From NCBI GenBank assembly GCA_030679805.1, contig JAUXST010000303.1, positions 1 to 16,808 on the forward strand: DNA of 16,808 bases. Direction: 5' to 3'. Position 1 is the stretch's first letter. Each line of letters starts with the position of its first letter. The notes beneath the pieces were generated by a model. It was given only the letters and a program-made list of their open reading frames with translations. It did no database searches and was not told where the DNA came from. Shown here piece after piece: positions 6,367 to 12,103 of this stretch. The position numbers and the translations under genes were made by a program. Source of the DNA: Reyranella sp. (lineage in GTDB: Bacteria; Pseudomonadota; Alphaproteobacteria; Reyranellales; Reyranellaceae).

Positions 6367-7884
6367 ATGCTCGATCAAACCAACACCCAGGCAGAAGCCG
6401 AAGAGCGTGCCATTGCGATGGCGCGGCTCTGTCGCAAGGATCCACTGAAATTCGTGCTCTCGGTCTTCCCCTGGGGCATTCCCGGTACGCCGCTCGCCAA
6501 CGCCGACGGCCCCGAGCCGTGGCAAATCGAGCTCCTTGCCAACTTGCGCGACGATCTCGTCGCCGGCCGCTCGCCCGTTCGCATCGCCGTGGCGTCGGGC
6601 CACGGCGTCGGCAAGTCGGCGCTGGTGGCGTGGCTGGTGCTGTGGGCGCTGGCGACGCAGCCGGGTACGCGCGGCGTGGTGACGGCCAATACCGAGACCC
6701 AGCTCCGCACCAAGACCTGGGCCGAACTCAGCAAATGGCACGGCCTCGCCATCTGCCGCGACTGGCTGGCCTATAGCGCCACCGCGATCACCGCCGCCGA
6801 GGAGGGCAAGGCCGCCGCCTGGCGCTGCGACCTGGTGCCGTGGTCGGCGCACAACGCAGAGGCCTTCGCCGGCCTGCACAACCAAGGCGGCCGGCTGCTG
6901 CTGGTGTTCGACGAGGCCTCCGCCATCGCCGACACCATCTGGGAGACGGCCGAGGGCGCGCTCACCGACGCCAACACCGAGATCGTCTGGCTGGCCTTCG
7001 GCAACCCGACGCGCAACGGCGGCCGCTTCCACGATTGCTTCGGGAAGTTCCGCGAGCGCTGGCGCACCGCCCATGTCGATGCGCGGCAGGTCTCCTTCAC
7101 CAACAAGGCGCAGATCGCCGAATGGGTACGCGACTACGGCGAGGACTCGGATTTCGTGAAGGTCCGCGTGCGCGGCGCCTTCCCCAAGGCCGGCGCGCTG
7201 CAGTTCATCGACGGCGAGCGCGTGCGCGAGGCGATGGCGCGCGAACTGCCGCCGGCCTTCTACGACCCGGTGGTGATGGGCGTCGACGTCGCGCGCTTCG
7301 GCGACGACCGCAGCGTGATCTTTATCCGCAAGGGGAGGGACGGCCGCACCTGGCCAATCCAGAAGCTGAAGGGCCTCGACCTGATGCAGCTCGCCGGCAT
7401 CGTCTGCCAGCGCGCGGCCGAGGTGGGGGCGCGTGCCGTGTTCGTCGACGAGGGCGGCATCGGCGCCGGCGTCGTCGATCGCCTGCGCCAGCTGGGCGTG
7501 CCCGGCGTGCACGGCATCAACTTCGGCTCGCGGCCGGGCGGCTGGACGCCGGACGGCCAGGCGCCGCTCTACGCCAACAAGCGCGCCGAGATGTGGGGCA
7601 TGGTGAAGGGCTGGCTGGAGCAGGGCGCCTTGCCCGACGATCCCGAGCTGGCGCAGGACCTGACCGGCGTCGAATACGGCTACGACGCCCGCAGCGCCAT
7701 CCAGCTCGAGCGCAAGGAGGACATGAAGAAGCGCGGCCTGCTGTCGCCGGATATCGGCGACGCGCTGGCGCTGACGTTCGCGTGGCCGCTGCATGCGGAG
7801 ATGGACTACCGGTGGAACGATCAGCCGGGGCGGGTGCGCATTCTGGACGAGGATCATGAGTACGATATGTTTCATGATTTGTAG
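6367..7884 (+). CDS. Phage terminase large subunit (packaging ATPase and nuclease)
   Basis: A 505-residue protein with the full set of large-terminase motifs. The ATPase half has Walker A ASGHGVGKS (about residues 76-84), Walker B LLLVFDEAS (177-185) and a motif III-like WLAFGNPTRNGG. The RNase H-like nuclease half has its three acidic positions: Asp307 in MGVDVARFGDD, Asp361 in VFVDEGGIG and Asp465 in SPDIGDALAL. In phages it translocates DNA into the procapsid and cuts it. I prefer the ATG at 6367, with GGAG six bases upstream. In-frame ATGs at 6352 and 6355 would add five or four residues, and the one at 6352 abuts the inverted repeat. No portal, protease, capsid or tail gene follows, so it is an orphan pair with the small subunit, yet no motif is visibly broken. 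Confidence 0.93.
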   Translation: MLDQTNTQAEAEERAIAMARLCRKDPLKFVLSVFPWGIPGTPLANADGPEPWQIELLANLRDDLVAGRSPVRIAVASGHGVGKSALVAWLVLWALATQPGTRGVVTANTETQLRTKTWAELSKWHGLAICRDWLAYSATAITAAEEGKAAAWRCDLVPWSAHNAEAFAGLHNQGGRLLLVFDEASAIADTIWETAEGALTDANTEIVWLAFGNPTRNGGRFHDCFGKFRERWRTAHVDARQVSFTNKAQIAEWVRDYGEDSDFVKVRVRGAFPKAGALQFIDGERVREAMARELPPAFYDPVVMGVDVARFGDDRSVIFIRKGRDGRTWPIQKLKGLDLMQLAGIVCQRAAEVGARAVFVDEGGIGAGVVDRLRQLGVPGVHGINFGSRPGGWTPDGQAPLYANKRAEMWGMVKGWLEQGALPDDPELAQDLTGVEYGYDARSAIQLERKEDMKKRGLLSPDIGDALALTFAWPLHAEMDYRWNDQPGRVRILDEDHEYDMFHDL

Positions 7885-8025
7885 ATCTTAGTATGTAGTT
7901 TAAAGGCAACGCTGACGTTTACGCGACGATCAAGTTTATTGAGAATTGCGATCAAACGATCGATCGTGAGTCGATCGAGGCTCACGCGGCGAATTCGTGA
8001 AAAGTCGGCGCCCCGCCCGCCGAGT
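7885..8025. other. GATC-rich, locally AT-richer spacer after the terminase gene
   Basis: This 141-bp gap has no gene. It is richer in A+T than its surroundings and carries five GATC sites within 49 bp (starting at 7928, 7950, 7958, 7962 and 7973). CGTGAG (7965-7970) and CTCACG (7981-7986) form a short inverted repeat around the palindrome TCGATCGA. No clear intrinsic terminator is visible for either flanking gene. Confidence 0.5.
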
Positions 8026-8556
8026 TCAAGCGGGCAGGTCGGGCAGGACGATTCCGGCGGCGGCGAGCGAAGCGGCGATGTCGGGGATGGAGCGGAAGAG
8101 CACCAGCGGATCGTCCCGCGAGGGCAGGAAGCCGCGCCGGACCCAGAATGCCTGGGCCTCTTCGTCGAGGGCGTTGACGACCACGGCGCGTCCGCCGATC
8201 AGGCGCGCGCCTAGGACACAGCGCTGCAGTGCGTGCGCCAGCAGCGCGGTGCCGACGCCGCGGCCGATCCACGCCCGATCCGTCGCGAGCTGGCCCAGCA
8301 GCAAGCAGGGCACGGGATTCGGCGGTTGCCCCGTCCTGACCGAACGCGGCATCGCCGCCGGCAGCACGGCGGTGGGTGCCAGGCCATAGTAACCGGCGAC
8401 GCGACCGGCCTCGTGAACGACCGTGACGGCGGTGAATCCCCGGGACTGGTTCGACAGCGCCCGGCTCTTCAGCCAGTCGTCCAGCGCCGGCTTGCCGCAG
8501 GAAAAGGATGCGACGTCGTGGCCGGCTGTCAGCGGCTCGGGCGGCGAGAGCGCCAT
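8026..8556 (-). CDS. GNAT-family acetyltransferase toxin (TacT/AtaT-like) of a type II toxin-antitoxin pair
   Basis: A 176-residue GNAT protein. The opening ALSPPEPLTAGHDVASFSCG followed by KPALDDWL is the standard N-terminus of tRNA-acetylating toxins of the TacT/AtaT group. The acetyl-CoA site RAWIGRGVGTALL lies at about residues 94-106, and the C-terminal AQAFWVRRGFLP at 134-145. Such toxins acetylate the amino group of charged tRNAs and stop translation. The catalytic tyrosine usually found in the FY pair of the last motif appears to be Trp138 here, so activity is doubtful. The ATG at 8556 fits family starts. A TTG at 8583, overlapping the antitoxin stop and preceded by GGAG, is an alternative adding nine residues. 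The DUF1778-like antitoxin gene lies immediately upstream, as is typical of these pairs. Confidence 0.88.
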   Translation of the reverse strand: MALSPPEPLTAGHDVASFSCGKPALDDWLKSRALSNQSRGFTAVTVVHEAGRVAGYYGLAPTAVLPAAMPRSVRTGQPPNPVPCLLLGQLATDRAWIGRGVGTALLAHALQRCVLGARLIGGRAVVVNALDEEAQAFWVRRGFLPSRDDPLVLFRSIPDIAASLAAAGIVLPDLPA

Positions 8557-8579
8557 GGTCGTACGGTCAGGGCGTGCCT

Positions 8580-8876
8580 TCAACGTGCTCCGGCCTTGCG
8601 CTTCCAGGGCGGCTTGCGGCCGAACATTTCGACCATCCCGCGAATGGGACGGCCGGGCGCGGACACGGCCGTCATGAAGGCAGCGAACCCGCCGGGGCTC
8701 ATGCGGATCAGGGCCTGCTCCATGATCGCTTCCTCGGCGGCGCGAACGGCGGCATCGCGCACGAAATCGGTGCGCGACCGGCCGCGCAATCCGGCGGCGC
8801 GATCGATCACGGCAATATCGCCCTCGGGCAGGCGCATCGACAGCGGGTGGTCCTTGCGTTTGGCGACGCGGGGCAT
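8580..8876 (-). CDS. DUF1778-family (TacA-like) ribbon-helix-helix antitoxin
   Basis: A 98-residue basic protein beginning MPRVAKRKDHPLSMRLP. The N-terminal strand and two helices, including DIAVIDRAAGLRGRSRTDFV (about residues 20-39), match the RHH DNA-binding fold of DUF1778 antitoxins. The C-terminal tail, with GGFAAFMTAVSAP and the terminal FGRKPPW motif, is the usual toxin-neutralising segment. It should bind and inhibit the downstream GNAT toxin and repress its own promoter. The ATG at 8876 is chosen because GGAG lies 8 nt upstream and the RHH strand follows directly. An upstream in-frame start at 8987 would add a non-homologous stretch. Its TGA overlaps a possible TTG start of the toxin, so translation is probably coupled. 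Confidence 0.88.
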   Translation of the reverse strand: MPRVAKRKDHPLSMRLPEGDIAVIDRAAGLRGRSRTDFVRDAAVRAAEEAIMEQALIRMSPGGFAAFMTAVSAPGRPIRGMVEMFGRKPPWKRKAGAR

Positions 8877-8898
8877 GGGCAGTCTCCGGTTCCGGGGA

Positions 8899-8929
8899 TT
8901 GAATAGCACGCTGTAGTGCTTTTTACAAT
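8899..8929. promoter_or_regulatory. Overlapping divergent promoters with a central dyad, probable antitoxin operator
   Basis: On the minus strand TTGTAA (8928-8923) and TATTCA (8905-8900) are 17 nt apart and point to the antitoxin. On the plus strand TTGAAT (8899-8904) and TACAAT (8924-8929) are 19 nt apart and point to the acidic protein gene. The -35 of each overlaps the -10 of the other. The spacer holds the inverted repeat AGCACGCTGTAGTGCT (8905-8920), a good size for an RHH dimer pair. One bound antitoxin could therefore control both directions. Element calls are by eye. Confidence 0.5.
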
Positions 8930-8998
8930 ACGAGGGATGCGTTTGTTCGCGTGTCGCGCGGGCGGAGCTGGCGAGGTTACTTTTCAAAAGGAGCAGAC

Positions 8999-9382
8999 AT
9001 GACCGATTTCGACGATGCCACCTGGGCTTTTATCGAGAACGAAAAGCTCGAACAGACACAGGACTACCTGCGCCGCGGCCGGCCCTATGCGGGACTTGCG
9101 CCGGACGATCTGCAGGCGCGCTGGATTGCGGCCTTCCGCGATTTCGCCGCCGATATCGGCGACGACGACGACCTCGTGCTCATGTTCGACCTCGAAGCAG
9201 AGTACCGGTTGCGCGACCTCAGGCTGCCCGAGGAACTGGTGGAGGCGGAGCAGGAGATGCTGGATCGGGGAATGGAGGAATGGCTGGAGAACGATCCCAA
9301 ATCCTGGGACGAGATGGCCGAAAGCGTAATCGACGAGATCGCCGACTTCAGTTGCTCGACGGCGGCGGCACCGAAGAGTTGA
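8999..9382 (+). CDS. Acidic protein of unknown function upstream of the higBA remnant
   Basis: A 127-residue, very acidic protein (DDDDL run, many Glu/Asp), predicted soluble and helical, with no signal peptide or membrane segment. I do not recognise its family. The ATG at 8999 has an excellent AAGGAG six bases upstream. The last codons (roughly from 9349, reading SCSTAAAPKS) lie on DNA that in another frame still encodes HigB-like residues. The C-terminus may therefore be a fusion artefact created when the higB 5' end was deleted. It is transcribed away from the DUF1778 antitoxin, probably from a shared promoter region, and leads into higA. Confidence 0.72.
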   Translation: MTDFDDATWAFIENEKLEQTQDYLRRGRPYAGLAPDDLQARWIAAFRDFAADIGDDDDLVLMFDLEAEYRLRDLRLPEELVEAEQEMLDRGMEEWLENDPKSWDEMAESVIDEIADFSCSTAAAPKS

Positions 9383-9477
9383 TCGTCGATTTCGCGAAGG
9401 CCATTGTCTGGGTCAAGGGACTGGGCACGCACAGGGATTACGACAGGATCGACGTGAGGAAGGTAAAACATGGCTGA
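9349..9477 (+). pseudogene. Truncated HigB toxin (RelE superfamily), C-terminal remnant only
   Basis: The frame ending at 9477 reads QLLDGGGTEELIVDFAKAIV and then WVKGLGTHRDYDRIDVRKV. The second part is the hallmark C-terminus of HigB mRNA-interferase toxins, commonly written VKxxGTHxEYDRIDVxTV. The first part aligns loosely with the preceding HigB strand (FNIGGNxYRLVV type). A full HigB has about 95-105 residues. Here only about the last 42 remain, out of frame with the gene before it, and no start or N-terminal half is found upstream. It overlaps the higA start by 8 bp, the normal higBA arrangement. Toxin activity is very unlikely. Confidence 0.75.
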
Positions 9478-9847
9478 CGTGAAGCCGATCCGCAGCGAGG
9501 CCGACTACAAGAGGGCGATGGCCGAGGTCGAGCGCCTGTGGGGTGCGAAGTCGGGTACGCCCAGGGGCGACCGGCTCGACGTGCTGGCGACGCTGATCGA
9601 TGCCTGGGAGGGCGAGCACCATCCGATGGACCCGCCCGATCCCATCGAGGCGATCAAGTTCCGCATGGAGCAGCAGAACCTGACGTGCAAGGATCTCGAA
9701 GGCATCCTCGGCACCCACACGCGTGTCGCCGAAGTGCTGAACCGGCGACGGGGGCTCTCGATCAACATGATCCGGCGGCTTCACAAGGAACTCGGCATTC
9801 CGGCCGAGGTCCTGATCCGGTCGTCGCGGCTCAAGCGCGCCGCCTGA
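9470..9847 (+). CDS. higA: HigA-family antitoxin, helix-turn-helix regulator (orphaned)
   Basis: A 125-residue protein with the standard HigA layout: an N-terminal helical region with RSEADYKRAMAEVERLW (about residues 8-24), then the HTH with MEQQNLTCKDLEGILG (66-81) and THTRVAEVLNRRRGLS (82-97), then MIRRLHKELGIPAEVLI. HigA binds and neutralises HigB and represses the operon through its HTH. The ATG at 9470 is preceded by AGGAAGG seven bases upstream. The partner toxin is only a C-terminal stub, so this antitoxin is an orphan. It may still act as a transcription regulator or as an anti-addiction factor. A degenerate relative of this gene and its 3' flank recurs near 16425-16519. Confidence 0.9.
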   Translation: MADVKPIRSEADYKRAMAEVERLWGAKSGTPRGDRLDVLATLIDAWEGEHHPMDPPDPIEAIKFRMEQQNLTCKDLEGILGTHTRVAEVLNRRRGLSINMIRRLHKELGIPAEVLIRSSRLKRAA

Positions 9848-9876
9848 CGGGTCTATCCGGGGGGCAACGCCGCGAT
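9835..9876 (+). repeat. 42-bp repeat, copy 1 (3' end and flank of higA)
   Basis: This segment starts GCGCGCCGCCTGACGGG, covering the last higA codons, the stop and 29 bp beyond. It matches 16478-16519 at 40 of 42 positions in the same orientation; the two differences are single A/G changes. After 9876 the two copies diverge. Confidence 0.9.
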
Positions 9877-9917
9877 ACCGTCTCGTGCCCGTATTCGATT
9901 GAAAGGAAGAAACTGAC

Positions 9918-10082
9918 ATGACCCAAGAAGTGCGCAGGATGATCTTCGGGGCATGCATCGTGGCGATTGCGGGGGTCTGGTATTTCTCCATGAAGGAGAA
10001 GCCTGCGAGCGGCCCGGGCGCGAATACCAGCGGGACATCCGCGCCCAGTACAAGCGGCCCGGCTGGATCGACGAAGCCGTGA
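9918..10082 (+). CDS. Small single-pass membrane peptide (54 residues)
   Basis: The ATG at 9918 is preceded by AAAGGAAG, a fair ribosome-binding site at a slightly long spacing. The peptide begins MTQEVRRMIFGACIVAIAGV, continuing WYFSMKEK, so one hydrophobic helix (about residues 8-24) is flanked by positive charges. A low-complexity Ser/Gly/Pro/Thr tail follows to the stop at 10082. It is downstream of higA on the same strand with a 70-bp gap. Short inner-membrane or type I toxin-like peptides look like this, but so do many uncharacterised small proteins. No family is recognised. Confidence 0.6.
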   Translation: MTQEVRRMIFGACIVAIAGVWYFSMKEKPASGPGANTSGTSAPSTSGPAGSTKP

Positions 10083-10130
10083 AATGAACAAGGGGCCGAA
10101 GACGGGCCTTTGCGGCTTGAGTGGGTAACC

Positions 10131-10922
10131 CTAGTCGGCCGCCACGACGGGCGTCCGCGGCGCGACGATCGACTCGAACTTGCGACGATAGTCGGGATGC
10201 TCGGTGCCCATCATCTTGTCCCACCAGCGGAAATAGAGGCCGTAGTTGGTGCGGCCGGTCTCGTGGTGGAGGTCGTGATGGGTCGTGGTGGTGTTCCAGC
10301 TGAGCCAGCGGCCCGGCCCGAAGGCGGCGGGATGAATCTCCGTGCCGCAATGGCCCATCACGTTCCGCCCGATCTGGATGACCAGGAAGAGGAGGATGGC
10401 GACCTCGTGCATGGGCACGAGGACGAGGAACAGGGGCACGAACGCGGCCTGCACGATCGCCTCGGGCACGGAGAAGGAATAGGCCGCCCATGGCGTCGGC
10501 GTGCGCGAGAGGTGGTGCGTCCGGTGAAAGACCGCGAACAGGCGCGGGTGATGCATCGCTCGGTGCGTCCAGTAGAACCAGGTGTCGTGGGCGACCAGCA
10601 TCAGGGTCAGCGACAGCACGAGGTAGAGCGGTCCGGCGCGGCCAAAACCCCAGTAGATCGTGAGCCAGCCATTGAGCGCCGCCACGGCGATGCCGGCGGC
10701 CAGCAGCGAGAAGATCACCGACGAGCGCAGCGAGGCCAGGATCTCGCGGCGGATGTCGCGGGCGGTGGCGGTGCGGGTCTGCAGCTTGCGCGCCGCGAGG
10801 CCAGCCCGCCAGAAGGCCGCCAGGACGGCCGTCATCAGCGCCGACGCCACCAGATAGCGCGCGACGTCGGCCAGCCACAGGCCGGGCAGGAAGGAGAAAT
10901 AGGTCTTGAGCAGGTCGCTCAT
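10131..10922 (-). CDS. Sterol desaturase / fatty acid hydroxylase superfamily protein
   Basis: A 263-residue membrane di-iron enzyme with four or more hydrophobic segments (about residues 11-38, 67-90, 98-112 and 156-185). The histidine clusters that bind the iron pair are intact: HDTWFYWTH and HRAMHH (residues 112-125), HRTHH (133-137) and HHDLHH (215-220), with HCGTEIH (191-197) between. Members hydroxylate or desaturate sterols, fatty acids, carotenoids or alkylglycerols using O2, and the substrate cannot be told from sequence. The ATG at 10922 has AGGAGG about 7-8 nt upstream, and an upstream in-frame extension is not supported. It is divergent from the short-chain dehydrogenase gene, so the two may share a pathway, although the gap is occupied by a palindromic repeat. 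Confidence 0.92.
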   Translation of the reverse strand: MSDLLKTYFSFLPGLWLADVARYLVASALMTAVLAAFWRAGLAARKLQTRTATARDIRREILASLRSSVIFSLLAAGIAVAALNGWLTIYWGFGRAGPLYLVLSLTLMLVAHDTWFYWTHRAMHHPRLFAVFHRTHHLSRTPTPWAAYSFSVPEAIVQAAFVPLFLVLVPMHEVAILLFLVIQIGRNVMGHCGTEIHPAAFGPGRWLSWNTTTTHHDLHHETGRTNYGLYFRWWDKMMGTEHPDYRRKFESIVAPRTPVVAAD

Positions 10923-11011
10923 GGGCGCCCCTCCTAGGGCGTCGATTTTGGCGGCGGGCGACGCTGTAGTCGCGTGGCCTTTGAACAACTTGGCACGCCT
11001 TACCCGTCGCC

Positions 11012-11087
11012 CCGAGCGTAGCTGAGGGGCCTTCTCTCCCCGCGGTGACAGCTTGTCGTGGAGAAAAGGTCCCTCCACTACGCGCGG
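11012..11087. repeat. Imperfect 28-bp-arm palindrome, dispersed-repeat-like
   Basis: The arm at 11012-11039 (starting CCGAGCGTAGCTGAGGGG) matches the reverse complement of 11060-11087 (starting GGAGAAAAGGTCCCTCC) at 23 of 28 positions, with a 20-nt loop. A further weak outer match, GTCGCCCCGA with TCGGGACGAC near 11122-11131, extends it. Sequences of this kind occur as dispersed intergenic palindromes in alphaproteobacterial genomes. It lies between divergent genes, so it is not a simple terminator for either. Confidence 0.7.
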
Positions 11088-11186
11088 AGCCTGCCCCGAG
11101 GGCATCCGAGAGGCGCTTCGGTCGGGACGACGGCTAAACCTGATGCCATCATACGCAACACTACGTGGCAACAGGAGATGCATCAT

Positions 11187-11975
11187 ATGACGTCTGGCCC
11201 GAAAAAGGTTGCCCTTGTCACCGGCGCGGCGCGCGGCATCGGCCTCGCGGCGGCGACCCGCTTCCTGGAGGATGGCTGGAACGTCGCGATGCTGGATATC
11301 CTGGGCGACACGCTACGCGCTTCCGTCGATGCCCTGGACCGCGCTGAAGCCACCCTGGCGCTCGAGGCCGATGTTTCTAACCCTGGCGTGGTTCAGGCGG
11401 CCGTGGCGCGGGCCCACCAGAAATTCGGCCGCATCGATGCGCTGGTCAACAATGCCGGCATCGCCGTGTTCAAGCCGATGCTCGACGTGACGCTGGAGGA
11501 GTGGCAGCGCGTCATGGCGGTCAACCTCACCGGTCCCTTCCTGATGACCCAGGCGGTGGCGCCGATCATGCGCGACCAGGGCGGCGGCGCCATCGTCAAC
11601 ATCACCTCGATCTCGGGCCTGCGCGCCTCCACGCTGCGCGTCGCCTACGGCACCAGCAAGGCCGGGCTGGCGCATCTCACCAAGCAGCAGGCGGCGGAAC
11701 TCGCCCAGTACGGCATCCGCGTCAATGCCGTGGCGCCGGGACCCGTCGATACCGCCATGGCCAAGGCCGTGCATACGCCGGAAATCCGCGCCGACTATCA
11801 CGACCATATCCCGCTCAACCGCTACGGCCTCGAGTCGGAACTCGCCAATGCGATCTGTTTCCTGTGCGGCGACCAGGCGGAATACATCACCGGCCAGGTG
11901 CTGGCCGTGGACGGCGGCTTCGACGCCGCCGGCGTCGGCCTGCCGACGTTACGAGGCGAACGGCGGAACGAGTGA
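11187..11975 (+). CDS. Short-chain dehydrogenase/reductase (classical SDR)
   Basis: A 262-residue classical SDR. The nucleotide-binding motif TGAARGIG is at residues 12-19, Asp37 at the end of strand 2 (AMLDIL) suggests NAD(H) preference, and NNAG is at 88-91. Asn113 and the catalytic Ser141, Tyr154 (YGTSK) and Lys158 complete the tetrad. The C-terminal GQVLAVDGGFDAAGV segment is also typical. It oxidises an alcohol or reduces a ketone, substrate unknown, with a FabG/glucose-dehydrogenase-like overall pattern. The ATG at 11187 is chosen because GGAG ends nine bases upstream; an ATG at 11178 would leave no spacing. The last about 15 residues (TLRGERRNE end) extend beyond the usual SDR C-terminus. 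It is followed after 128 bp by the autotransporter on the same strand. Confidence 0.93.
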   Translation: MTSGPKKVALVTGAARGIGLAAATRFLEDGWNVAMLDILGDTLRASVDALDRAEATLALEADVSNPGVVQAAVARAHQKFGRIDALVNNAGIAVFKPMLDVTLEEWQRVMAVNLTGPFLMTQAVAPIMRDQGGGAIVNITSISGLRASTLRVAYGTSKAGLAHLTKQQAAELAQYGIRVNAVAPGPVDTAMAKAVHTPEIRADYHDHIPLNRYGLESELANAICFLCGDQAEYITGQVLAVDGGFDAAGVGLPTLRGERRNE

Positions 11976-12103
11976 GCGTGGTATCGTTCGAAGAATCGCT
12001 GCCGGGTTACGACGACAAGTGCCGCTGCATCACGCGGCCCTTCTTGCTAGGCTTGCAAGCGGGGAGAAGCTGCCGGATCGATATAGGCGGCAAGGGACGG
12101 TCG

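Noticed and set aside
6259..7875. 538-codon minus-strand frame opposite the terminase large subunit
   Set aside because: Shadow frame rich in His/Arg/Ala; the plus strand carries all terminase motifs.
10083..10130. Possible terminator between the small membrane peptide and the desaturase gene
   Set aside because: The best stem (GGCC with GGCC plus G-T pairs) is weak and lacks a proper T-run.
12053..12087. Promoter candidate TTGCAA / TATAGG before the autotransporter
   Set aside because: The spacing is 23 nt, outside the workable range, so I could not support it.
11501..12103. Upstream extension of the autotransporter frame through the dehydrogenase gene
   Set aside because: The extension overlaps a well-supported SDR gene in another frame; the signal peptide begins at the ATG at 12104 with a ribosome-binding site.
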